From: CAYRHN01 sp964424115
GTDB taxonomy: Bacteria; Chloroflexota; Anaerolineae; Anaerolineales; Anaerolineaceae
DNA length: 64,000 bases
Direction: 5' to 3'
Assembly: GCA_964424115.1 (NCBI GenBank)
Contig: CAYRHN010000017.1
Coordinates: 19,347-83,346, forward strand
The notes beneath the pieces were generated by a model. The model was not told the origin of the DNA. It ran no database searches and saw only the letters and a program-made list of their open reading frames with translations. This document shows, piece after piece, positions 25,820 to 33,665 of the stretch; positions within the stretch are counted from its first letter, which is position 1; each line of letters starts with the position of its first letter. A program made the translations under genes and the position numbers.

Positions 25820-27634
25820 ATGGACCTTTTTGGCTCACTCTACCCCCCGGGAACGGTCATCTTTCGCGAAGGCGAAACGGGCGAGGCGATGTATATCATC
25901 CAATCCGGGGCGGTTAAGGTTTCCCATTTGCGCGGCGAGCGCGAGACCATCCTGGCGGTGCGCGAGAAGGGCGACTTCTTCGGGGAAATGGCCCTGTTTG
26001 GCGAAGAACTGCGTTCCGCCACGGTCACCGCCCTGCGCGAGACGCGCCTGGTCGCCATCACCCGCGCCTCGCTGCTGGAGAAAGTGCGCAGCGACCCGCA
26101 GGTGGCCCTGCACCTGCTCAAGGGGCTGATCCTGCGCATCCAGGAAGCCGACGAGAAGGTCAAGAAGGGCGTGGAAAACGACCCCCACGTGCGCGCCGCA
26201 CTGGCAAGCGCCTCCGCGCCACAAACCGCTGCTGTGCCGCCCACCGCTGCGCCGGAAGCCCCCACGGCCGAAGTCTCCTCAGCCGACCTGGCGGACATCT
26301 GGAAAGTGCAGGAAGAGACCCGCTGGTACGAGGCCGGGGAAGAGATCTTCGCGGAAGGCCAACCCGGCGATGCCATGTACATCATCCTGGCAGGCCAGGT
26401 TGAGCTGCGCGTGCAGGGCGATCTCCTGCGCCAGGCCGGCCCCGGCGAATTCTTTGGCGAGTGGGCCCTGATCACCGATAATCCGCGCTTTGCCGCCGCC
26501 TCCGCCGCCGCGCGCACGCAACTGCTGCCGGTGGAGCGCGCCCGCTTCAGCGAGCAGATCACAGCCCGCCCGGAACTGGCCGTCTATATCCTGCAGGGCC
26601 TGGCCGCCCGCCTGCGCACCCTCAGCAGCGTGCTCTCCAACCCGCGCGCCGCCATTGCCGAGGTGCGCCGCAACTGGCAGCCGCTGATCCGCAAGCAGGC
26701 CCCGGTCAAGATCTCGATCGTCTCGCTGGCCACCTGCGCCGGCTGCTCGGCCGTCCTGCTGGACGACCAGGTGTTGGCACAGGTGCTGGAAGCGGCCGAG
26801 ATCGCCTACTGCCCGATGCTGATCGACCAGGAGCACATCCAGGAAGCCGACCTGGCCCTGGTGGACGGCGCGGTGCGCTTGAAGGACGACCTGGAAAAAC
26901 TGGAGGAGGCGCGCGCCAAGAGCCGCTTCCTGGCCGCCTGGGGCACCTGCTCCTCCTTTGGCGGCATCCCGGCCGAGGCCAACCGCTTCGAAGTGGAAGA
27001 CCTGGTGGCCGAGACCTTCGGCGAGACTGGCGATATTTTCTCCTACTACCTGTCCGGCGCGCGCGGCGTGGAACGGTCCGCCTACCAGGAAAAAGGCATT
27101 TCCATGCTGCGCAAGGCCGGCAAGCTGGACGATTACGTGCGCGTGGATTACTACGTGCCCGGCTGCCCGCCCTCCCCGGCCATGCTGCTCCAGCTGGTCG
27201 GCGAACTGACCGGCAGCCCGAACAGCCCGGGCAGCGGCAAATCGCAGGCGGTGGTATGCGCCCAATGCGACCGCAAACCCACCCGCGAGATGCCCACCTC
27301 CTTCACCGCCTACCCGCTGGGCAGCGAAGACCGCGCCGCCTGCTTCAACTCGCTGGGCGTCTTCTGCATGGGCTTCCTCACCCAGGGCGGCTGCGAGGCC
27401 GCCTGCACCCGGCGCGGACTGCCCTGCTGGGCCTGCCGCGGCCCGGCGCGCATTGCCCTTAAGAAGATGGCCGAGGGCGAAAGCTTTGAAGAAGTGGTGG
27501 TGCAGGGCATTGCCCGGCGCTGCAAGCTGGAGGAAGCCCAGGCCCGCGTGCTGGTCAAACAGGCCCGCCTGCAGGGGCTCGACCTCTTCCAATTTGAATC
27601 GTATCTGGTGAACAGCCTGGCGAGGGTCCGATGA
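25820..27634 (+). CDS. Twin cyclic-nucleotide-binding domains fused to a [NiFe] hydrogenase small subunit
   Basis: A 604-residue fusion. Residues 1-115 form a cNMP-binding domain with an intact phosphate cassette (FFGEMALFGEELRSATV, with E56 and R65). Residues about 155-270 form a second one with a changed cassette (FFGEWALITDNPRFAA), which may not bind. From about 293 it is a hydrogenase small subunit of the NuoB/MvhG/HoxY type: ATCAGCS, GTCSSFGG and PGCPPSP supply the four proximal-cluster cysteines, and VCAQCDR plus CMGFLTQGGCEAACTRRG and CWAC supply further clusters. It would pass electrons from the NiFe site of the next protein. There is no Tat signal, so it is cytoplasmic. The next gene starts four bases before its stop (GATGAG). 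The family arrangement suggests a signalling role rather than bulk turnover; that is inference. Confidence 0.82.
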   Translation: MDLFGSLYPPGTVIFREGETGEAMYIIQSGAVKVSHLRGERETILAVREKGDFFGEMALFGEELRSATVTALRETRLVAITRASLLEKVRSDPQVALHLLKGLILRIQEADEKVKKGVENDPHVRAALASASAPQTAAVPPTAAPEAPTAEVSSADLADIWKVQEETRWYEAGEEIFAEGQPGDAMYIILAGQVELRVQGDLLRQAGPGEFFGEWALITDNPRFAAASAAARTQLLPVERARFSEQITARPELAVYILQGLAARLRTLSSVLSNPRAAIAEVRRNWQPLIRKQAPVKISIVSLATCAGCSAVLLDDQVLAQVLEAAEIAYCPMLIDQEHIQEADLALVDGAVRLKDDLEKLEEARAKSRFLAAWGTCSSFGGIPAEANRFEVEDLVAETFGETGDIFSYYLSGARGVERSAYQEKGISMLRKAGKLDDYVRVDYYVPGCPPSPAMLLQLVGELTGSPNSPGSGKSQAVVCAQCDRKPTREMPTSFTAYPLGSEDRAACFNSLGVFCMGFLTQGGCEAACTRRGLPCWACRGPARIALKKMAEGESFEEVVVQGIARRCKLEEAQARVLVKQARLQGLDLFQFESYLVNSLARVR

Positions 27635-28935
27635 GCCAAATGATCCACCTCCAAAAAGCCACCCGCATCGAGGGGAACGCCGACATCCACATCCAGGTGG
27701 AGGACGGCCACGTGCAAAGCGCACGCTTCCAGGTGCAGGACTTCCGCGGTTTCGAAAAACTTGTCCAGGGCAAAGCCGTGGAAGCCGTCCCGCACATCGT
27801 CTCGCGCATCTGCGGGCTGTGCTGCACCACCCACGAGGCGGCCAGCCTGCGCGCGGTAGAAGACGCCCTGGGCATCACCCCGCCCACCGCGGTCAGCAGC
27901 CTGCGCAGCATCGCCGTGCTGGGCGAATGGATCGCCAGCCACGCCCTCAGCTATTTCTTCCTCGCCCGCCCAGATGCCTTCGGAGGGTCGCTGAACATCT
28001 TTGAACTGATGAAGGACGATCCCGAGGTGGCGCGCGAGGCCTTCTTCCTGCGCCGCTCCGGCAACCAGATCGTCGAGGCGGTTGCCAAACGGGCCGTGCA
28101 TCCGGTGGCGCTGGGCGTGGCGCGTTTCCTCGTCCCGCTCACCCCGGCCGACCTGGCCGAGATCCGCCGCATCGCCTGCGAGGTGAAAGAGGCCGCCGGG
28201 CGGCTGATCGAACAGATCGGGCGGCAGCCTGCTCGCGAAAAACGCCTGCCCTTCCCCGCCGGGCGCGGGGTGAACTTCCTCTCCTACGACAGCCGCCCCG
28301 GACAGGAGCTCTTCCGCGTCTTCGACCGCTCCGGAGAGGTGACGGACGAGTTCAGCCGCGAGACCTTCACCGACCACGTGGCCGAGATGCGCGTGGACTG
28401 GTCGCTGGCCAAGTTCCCCTACCTGGCCCGCCTCGGCTTCCCGGAGGGCATCCTGCTGGTCGGGCCGCTCTCGCGCCTCTTCCAGCCCGGCGGTGTGCTG
28501 GACGACCCCGAGCTGGCCGCTTTCGCGCTGACCGATTCGCTGCGCCGGACAGAAGCCCTCACCCTGGATGACCTGGATACCTGCCGCCTGCTGGAGATCT
28601 TCTGGGCGGCGCGGCAGATCCTGGCCTTGCTGGACGAGGTGGACCTGGCCCAGCTCGCCCCCGACCCGCTCGACCTTTCCGGCAGCGGCAAGGGCATCGG
28701 CGTGGTGGAGGCCCCGCGCGGGGTGCTGGTGCACAGCTACCTGGTCAACCAGGGGCTGATGGAACGGATGAATCTGCTGGTGGCAACCCAGTTCAACAAC
28801 GCCTATATCAATCTGGTGCTGCAAGACCAGGCCGAACGGCACGTGCAGGGCGGCGTACTCTCCGAGCAGGGCAAGGAGCTGATCGCGCGCTGCGTGCGCA
28901 CCTTCGACCCCTGCCTGACCTGCGCCACGCATTGA
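27631..28935 (+). CDS. [NiFe] hydrogenase large subunit without C-terminal extension
   Basis: A 434-residue large subunit. Both nickel motifs are complete: RICGLCCTTH (C61, C64) and DPCLTCATH (C428, C431). The protein ends exactly at the His of the second motif, so there is no tail for a maturation protease to remove. Energy-conserving enzymes usually have such a tail, while regulatory hydrogenases (HupV/HoxC) lack it. It is somewhat short compared with MvhA-type subunits (about 470). It overlaps the fused small subunit gene and forms a two-gene operon. No hyp maturation genes or partner dehydrogenase are in the window, so nickel insertion depends on genes elsewhere. Confidence 0.85.
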   Translation: MSQMIHLQKATRIEGNADIHIQVEDGHVQSARFQVQDFRGFEKLVQGKAVEAVPHIVSRICGLCCTTHEAASLRAVEDALGITPPTAVSSLRSIAVLGEWIASHALSYFFLARPDAFGGSLNIFELMKDDPEVAREAFFLRRSGNQIVEAVAKRAVHPVALGVARFLVPLTPADLAEIRRIACEVKEAAGRLIEQIGRQPAREKRLPFPAGRGVNFLSYDSRPGQELFRVFDRSGEVTDEFSRETFTDHVAEMRVDWSLAKFPYLARLGFPEGILLVGPLSRLFQPGGVLDDPELAAFALTDSLRRTEALTLDDLDTCRLLEIFWAARQILALLDEVDLAQLAPDPLDLSGSGKGIGVVEAPRGVLVHSYLVNQGLMERMNLLVATQFNNAYINLVLQDQAERHVQGGVLSEQGKELIARCVRTFDPCLTCATH

Positions 28936-29229
28936 CCTTTGTAGAAACCCTTTGAACACGGATTGAACAAATTTTTGCGTAGGGGCGACCGGCCGGTCGC
29001 CCCTACCGGCCGGCCCCTACGGTTTTTCCGCGGCTCTGCATCTCTGCGTGAGAAAAATCTTTGAACACGGATCGCGCGGATAACACGGATTTTCACGGAT
29101 TGATTTTCACGTAGGTTGGGTTGAGCGCGACCAAGAACCCTCCATTTCAATCGATCGGCTAAGCAAAACCCAACAAGGATTCACTTCGTATTGCTCCACC
29201 CCGAACCCGCCCTGCCTTTCTATAAGATC
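28936..29229. repeat. Intergenic repeat cluster
   Basis: No gene. It holds a perfect 28-base palindrome at 28,979-29,006 (arms GTAGGGGCGACCGG), ACACGGAT-type units at 28,961 and 29,061-29,100, and the unit GTAGGTTGGGTTGAGCGCGA ending in AACCCAACAAGGATT at about 29,111-29,182. All have second copies at 29,735-30,060. Confidence 0.8.
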
Positions 29230-29619
29230 TCAGCCGAATAACACCCCCAATTTTTGTCCGCATTCCTCGCAAAAATTAGCATCGGTGGGATTCCCGTGCC
29301 CGCAATTGGGGCACTTCCGCTCGCCCACAGGCCGGCGAATGTATTCCGGCGGCTGAAAGGTTTCCGGGCGGGAGGTTTCCGATGAGGAAGGGAGGCCTTG
29401 CGTTTTTTTGTCGTGCTTCAGGATCAGCCAGGCAAAAAGTCCACTGGCCGGGACCGCCAGAAAGAGACCCAAAAGGAGACCGCCGAGCACGCAGGCTGCC
29501 AACCCCGCCCAACCCAACCCGGCTTTCATCCGGCGATAACCGAGGATCAATGGCACGGCTCCGCAAAGGATGCCGGCCAACAAAGCCCCGATAATTCCTC
29601 CCGGTGGATATCCAGCCAT
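29230..29619 (-). CDS. Membrane protein with C-terminal zinc ribbon
   Basis: A 129-residue protein. The N-terminus has two hydrophobic segments (IIGALLAGILCGAVPLILGY and LAACVLGGLLLGLFLAV, the latter continuing to FAWLIL), then a polar linker and a zinc ribbon CPNCGHGNPTDANFCEECGQ. Zinc-ribbon plus short membrane segments is a common architecture in Chloroflexota, usually of unknown role. Its base composition fits the host. It is flanked on both sides by intergenic repeats and is a single gene. Confidence 0.65.
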   Translation of the reverse strand: MAGYPPGGIIGALLAGILCGAVPLILGYRRMKAGLGWAGLAACVLGGLLLGLFLAVPASGLFAWLILKHDKKTQGLPSSSETSRPETFQPPEYIRRPVGERKCPNCGHGNPTDANFCEECGQKLGVLFG

Positions 29620-29734
29620 ATCCTCCTCCGATCTGCCAGGGAAAGCAACCCACCACCAGTGTACTGCAGATCGGACGGGAAGTCAAAAATATTCCCGGCC
29701 GCCGGATGCCTCGCCCGCGACATCAAAAGAGAAC

Positions 29735-30060
29735 CACGAAACACACGAAAAGGGCGAAACATGCGAAACAAACCCTTTGAACGCGGACGCTGCGCGCGGA
29801 TCACGCGGATTTTCACGGATTGATTTTCATGTAGGGGCGACCAGCCGGTCGCCCCTACGGGATTTTTTCTCCGCGTCTCCGGGGCGCGGCAAAAAAAGAG
29901 AACCACGAAACACACGAAATATACGAAACACGCGAACAAATCTTTGAACACGGATCACGCGGATTTTCATGGATAGTAGGCGTAGGTTGGGTTGAGCGCG
30001 GCCGAGAACCCTCCATTCCCATCAACCGGCCAAGCGAAACCCAACAAGGATTTACCATGA
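29735..30060. repeat. Second intergenic repeat cluster
   Basis: Non-coding. Units in order: ACCACGAAACACACGAAA (29,733 and 29,901), ACGCGGAT...CACGGATTGATTTTCA (29,795-29,830), an imperfect palindrome with 12-base arms GTAGGGGCGACC (29,831-29,858), another ACACGGAT unit (29,948) and GTAGGTTGGGTTGAGCGCGG to CAAGGATTTACC (29,982-30,056). Order and orientation repeat those of 28,950-29,185. Confidence 0.8.
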
Positions 30061-30206
30061 AACAAATGAAAAAAACTTTTCGTGTCTTTCGTCCTTTTCG
30101 TTTGTTTCGTGATCTTCTCTCTGTCTTCGTGGCTAAGGATGAGAGAAGAGGGCGCTGCGCTCCACCCAACCCGTCCCGAAAGCCGTGGTCCTCTCTCAAC
30201 GTTTTG
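30061..30206. other. Rest of the intergenic region before the hydrolase promoter
   Basis: From 30,057 the repeat continues into CGTGTCTTTCGTCC and CTTCGTGGCTAAGGATG text of the same family in reverse sense. I see no gene here. Confidence 0.5.
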
Positions 30207-30235
30207 TTGACTTTTGATTCGGATTTCCTTATAAT
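30207..30235 (+). promoter_or_regulatory. Sigma70-type promoter with long leader
   Basis: TTGACT (30,207-30,212), a 17-base spacer and a perfect TATAAT (30,230-30,235). The likely start near 30,242 leaves an untranslated leader of about 240 bases before the hydrolase gene. That leader contains GC-rich segments (CGCCTCGCGCCGGCAGC) and an AAGGAGGTG at about 30,401-30,410 that precedes no good frame. Confidence 0.75.
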
Positions 30236-30484
30236 CTTATTGGGTCTCTCCTGTTCGATCCTTATTTCTACTCCCCTGATTTGGGCCTTGTCATAAGGTC
30301 CCGATTATTGTTAACCACCCTCTCCACACGGGGTGAAGGGAAGCGTTCTCCTCCCCTCATTCCGTGAAGTTGCTGCGCCTCGCGCCGGCAGCTTAAGCAC
30401 GCAAGGAGGTGAAAAAACAGAGAGTGCAAATTTCTTTCCGTTGTCGTATTTCCGTTTCTCAGTCAACTTTGGAGGATGAAATTC

Positions 30485-32245
30485 ATGGATAAGAAATTGT
30501 ATCGGAATCTGTTATATATTTCTTTGGCTTTGATCCTGTTGGGGGGATTGCTCGCCAACCTCATTCAAACTGATTTCGGCAAGGTCACCGTCAAAGACGT
30601 GCGTTTTGCCGCGCCCAATGGGCGCATGTACTCGGCTTTGCTCTACATCCCGGCCGGGGTGACCGCAGAGACCCCCGCCCCCGGCATCCTGGCCATCCAC
30701 GGCTATATCAACACCCGTGAGACCCAGGACGGCTTCGCCATTGAGTTCGCCCGGCGCGGCTTTGTTGTCTTGGCGCTGGACCAATCCGGGCACGGCTACA
30801 GCGAAGGGCCGGCCTTTGCCGACGGCTTCGGCGGCATCGAAGGCATGCGCTACATGAAATCGCTGTCGATCGTCGACCAGACCAACGTCGGGGTGGAAGG
30901 CCACTCGATGGGCGGCTGGGCCTCCGTGATCGCCGCGGCCGTCTTCCCGGACGGCTATAAAGCGATGGTCCTGGAAGGCTCATCCACCGGAACCTACGGC
31001 GCCCCGGACGGAACCGCCGAGTTCCCGCGCAACCTGGCCGTGGTCTTCAGCCAGTGGGATGAGTTCTCGTCCTTGATGTGGCTGACCCCTAAGGCGGTGG
31101 ACGTGGGCAAGACCGACAAGATGAAAGCCCTCTTCAATACCAGCGAAGACATCGTGGTCGGCAAGGTCTACGGCGATATCGCCGCCGGAACCGCGCGCGT
31201 GCTCTACCAGCCGAAAGTGGTCCACCCGGGCGATCACATCAACCAGGGCGCGATCGGTTTTGCGATCGACTGGTTCCAGAAGACCCTGGAAGGCGAGAAA
31301 GAGATCCCCGCCGACCAGCAGATCTGGTACTGGAAGGAGATCGGCACGCTGATCGCGCTGGTCGGCTTCTTCATGTTCCTGGTGGCTGTCGGCGGGCTGC
31401 TGCTGACCACCTCCTACTTCGGCAGCCTGATCGCCCCCTTGCCGGCCGCCAAAGGCCCCACGGGCATTGGCTGGTGGATCGCGGTGGTGCTGACCGGCAT
31501 CATCGGGCCGCTGACCCTCTTCACCTTCACCACCTGGGCCGAGACCGGCTTCCCGGCCTCGGCATTCTTCCCCCAGTCGGTCACCAACCAGGTCGTCTTC
31601 TGGGCGGTGCTGAACGGCCTGATCGCGCTGATCCTCTTCCTGATCTGGCACTTCCTGTTGGTCAAGAAGAACGCCCGCGGCACAGCGGATGAATACGGCC
31701 TGACCTGGGGCGGCAAATTGCAGTGGGGCAAGATCGGCAAGTCCTTCCTGCTGGCGCTGACGGTGGTCTCGCTGGGCTATCTCACCCTGCTGCTGACCGA
31801 CTTCTTCTTCAAGACCGACTACCGCTTCTGGGTCTTTGCGGTCAAGCTGCCCAACCTGCAGCAATTTGGCATTGCCCTGCGCTACGTGATCCCGCTCTTC
31901 GTCTACTTCTTCCTGGCGGGCCTGGGTCTGTTCTCCCAGATCCGGCGGGCGAAGCTGAACATGTGGCAGGAAATGGGCGTCAACGCGGCCATCTTTGTGG
32001 TGGCCTATTTTGGGCTGATGCTGTGGGAGTACATCCCCATGTGGACGGGCGGCATGCTGATGGATCCGGCCCAACCGCTGTGGACCATCATCGGCTACCA
32101 GTTCATCCCCATCCTCGGCCTGGCGGGCGCCCTGGCGACCTTCTTCTACCGCACGACCGGGCGCATCTACACCGGCGCGTTCCTCAACGCGATGTTGTTC
32201 ACCACCATCATCGTGGCGGGCACGGCCATCCACTTCCCCTTGTAG
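30485..32245 (+). CDS. Alpha/beta hydrolase fused to a multi-helix membrane domain
   Basis: About 586 residues. One N-terminal helix is followed by an alpha/beta hydrolase domain (about 40-270): the oxyanion strand PGILAIHGYINTRETQ, the nucleophile in EGHSMGGWAS, and a likely catalytic His in VHPGDHINQG. From residue about 285 there are roughly nine membrane helices. Hydrolase first and membrane helices second suggests action on a lipid or surface compound outside the cell. Of two ATG codons, the one at 30485 has GGAGG nine bases before; the one at 30476 directly abuts it and is less likely. It has a strong promoter and its own terminator, so it is a single unit. Substrate unknown. Confidence 0.75.
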   Translation: MDKKLYRNLLYISLALILLGGLLANLIQTDFGKVTVKDVRFAAPNGRMYSALLYIPAGVTAETPAPGILAIHGYINTRETQDGFAIEFARRGFVVLALDQSGHGYSEGPAFADGFGGIEGMRYMKSLSIVDQTNVGVEGHSMGGWASVIAAAVFPDGYKAMVLEGSSTGTYGAPDGTAEFPRNLAVVFSQWDEFSSLMWLTPKAVDVGKTDKMKALFNTSEDIVVGKVYGDIAAGTARVLYQPKVVHPGDHINQGAIGFAIDWFQKTLEGEKEIPADQQIWYWKEIGTLIALVGFFMFLVAVGGLLLTTSYFGSLIAPLPAAKGPTGIGWWIAVVLTGIIGPLTLFTFTTWAETGFPASAFFPQSVTNQVVFWAVLNGLIALILFLIWHFLLVKKNARGTADEYGLTWGGKLQWGKIGKSFLLALTVVSLGYLTLLLTDFFFKTDYRFWVFAVKLPNLQQFGIALRYVIPLFVYFFLAGLGLFSQIRRAKLNMWQEMGVNAAIFVVAYFGLMLWEYIPMWTGGMLMDPAQPLWTIIGYQFIPILGLAGALATFFYRTTGRIYTGAFLNAMLFTTIIVAGTAIHFPL

Positions 32246-32272
32246 GGTTTTTGTCTGAATTGGTGTGACACT

Positions 32273-32305
32273 CCCCTCTCCCAGGGCCTGGGAGAGGGGT
32301 TTTTT
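32273..32305 (+). terminator. Intrinsic terminator of the hydrolase gene
   Basis: CCCCTCTCCCAGG and CCTGGGAGAGGGG form a 13-bp stem with a minimal loop, followed by six or seven T. Confidence 0.9.
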
Positions 32306-32314
32306 CGCCCGGGG

Positions 32315-32392
32315 CACCACGAAACACGCGAAAAAACCCTTTGAACACGGATCGCGCGGATGGCGCGGATTTTCACGGATTGATTTTCAGGG
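32315..32392. repeat. Dispersed ACACGGAT repeat, single copy
   Basis: ACCACGAAACACGCGAAAA, then TTTGAACACGGATCGCGCGG and CACGGATTGATTTTCAGG. Same unit order as at 29,733-29,830, without the palindrome. Confidence 0.75.
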
Positions 32393-32466
32393 TTGGAATG
32401 AAGACCAGCGAACCGGGAGGATTCCTGCGCGTGCAGAAGGTCAGGAGAGCAAGGCGCGGGAGGGGA

Positions 32467-33255
32467 TCAGCGCTGCGGAACGGCGGGAGCGTCCAGCGCC
32501 AGGCTGACCGGGCAGTGGTCGGAGCCCATCACCTGGTCGTGAATATCCGCCGCAACGATGCGCTCCTTGAGGTCTGGGGAAACCATGAAATAGTCCAGCC
32601 GCCAGCCGACATTGCGCTCGCGGGCACGCGTCACCTGATCCCACCAGGAATATTTCACCGTATCGGGGTGCAGGTGGCGGAAGGTGTCGATCATCCCCGC
32701 CGCGAAGAATTCGCCCAAACCCGTCCGTTCCTCCGGCATGAACCCGCTGTGGGCCGCGTTCTCCTTCGGACGGGCCAGGTCGATCTCGGCAAAGGCGGTG
32801 TTGAAATCGCCGCTCAGGATCACCGGCCGCCCGGCCTGCATATACCCGCGCGCCACCTGGATGCAGCGCTGGTAGAAGGCCAATTTATGCGCCACCCATT
32901 CTGCGCCGCGCCCGCCGTTGGGGAAGTAAATATTGAAAAAGACGAAGGGTTCAAACTCGTGGATCAACGTCCGGCCTTCGCTGTCGAAACGGGCTTCGCC
33001 CAGGCCTTCGATCACCTTGAGCGGGGCGTGACGCGTGTAAATGGCGGTGCCGCTGTAGCCTTTCTTCTCCGCCGCGCTCCAGGCTGCCTGGTATCCGGGC
33101 GGGTTCAGCAGCGCCGCAGAAAGCTGGTCGGGGTGAGCCTTGGTTTCCTGGATAGCCACCAGGTCCGCATCACTGGCGGCCAGCCAATCCAGAAAACCTT
33201 TCTTTTCCGCGGCGCGGATGCCGTTCACGTTCCACGAGATCAATTTCCAGATCAT
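32467..33255 (-). CDS. xth: Exodeoxyribonuclease III
   Basis: An ExoIII/AP-endonuclease of 262 residues with the full motif set: SWNVNGIRAA, IQETK (metal Glu), SGDFNTAF, WRLDYFMVS and GSDHCPVSL (catalytic His-Asp pair). It removes nucleotides 3' to 5' from duplex DNA and cuts at abasic sites in base-excision repair. The start is taken as the ATG at 33255, which begins the conserved MIWKLISWNVNG; an upstream ATG would add 12 residues outside the fold. It is the last gene with host-like GC content before the AT-rich accessory region. Confidence 0.95.
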   Translation of the reverse strand: MIWKLISWNVNGIRAAEKKGFLDWLAASDADLVAIQETKAHPDQLSAALLNPPGYQAAWSAAEKKGYSGTAIYTRHAPLKVIEGLGEARFDSEGRTLIHEFEPFVFFNIYFPNGGRGAEWVAHKLAFYQRCIQVARGYMQAGRPVILSGDFNTAFAEIDLARPKENAAHSGFMPEERTGLGEFFAAGMIDTFRHLHPDTVKYSWWDQVTRARERNVGWRLDYFMVSPDLKERIVAADIHDQVMGSDHCPVSLALDAPAVPQR

Positions 33256-33665
33256 CTTTTCACCAGCCTGTTCCGTTGCATTTGGATTCAAACGATCCTC
33301 GCCGCGGTGCGTTTTAGCGGGGATAGGCTCTATTATAGCGCGGAATGAGGGCGGGCGTCCCCGCGCTGCGGCAGCTTATTCTCCAATTTATTGATTTTTT
33401 TGGAAGAACGCCAATTAATGTCCACGGATACCCACGCAGGATCGTGGACCTGTGCGCCTGCGCGATGGAGGTGGCTGCCAAAAACTTAAGATCTTTTGTC
33501 GATCAGGTGGATGTGATAGATGGGATCGAGTTATTAGAATGAGTATTGTAGATACAAGTACGGTTAGCTACTGGAAAAAGGAACGGACTAATATAGAAAA
33601 CGTAAGAGTCACGAATGATTATTAGCCCTTCTAGTTTTCTAGCTCATTAATGGATTCGTCTTCAA
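33256..33665. other. Intergenic junction between GC-rich and AT-rich sequence
   Basis: No convincing gene. A 65-codon + strand frame (33,345-33,542, ending in FVDQVDVIDGIELLE) has coding-like composition but no family match and no ribosome site, and could be a gene remnant. The base composition drops sharply at about 33,545. I found no direct repeat, tRNA end or integrase that would mark an insertion site. Confidence 0.5.

Noticed and set aside
25820..27634. NADH-quinone oxidoreductase subunit B (NuoB)
   Set aside because: The cluster motif is shared with NuoB, but the extra C-terminal cysteine-rich part and the adjacent large subunit with nickel cysteines point to a hydrogenase.
26279..28959. 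Long minus-strand frames over the hydrogenase operon
   Set aside because: No domains; the + strand carries all cluster and nickel cysteines.
30980..32320. 446-residue minus-strand frame over the hydrolase gene
   Set aside because: Composition is Gln/Glu/Asp/His-rich with no motif; the + frame has GHSMGG and clear membrane helices, a promoter and a terminator.
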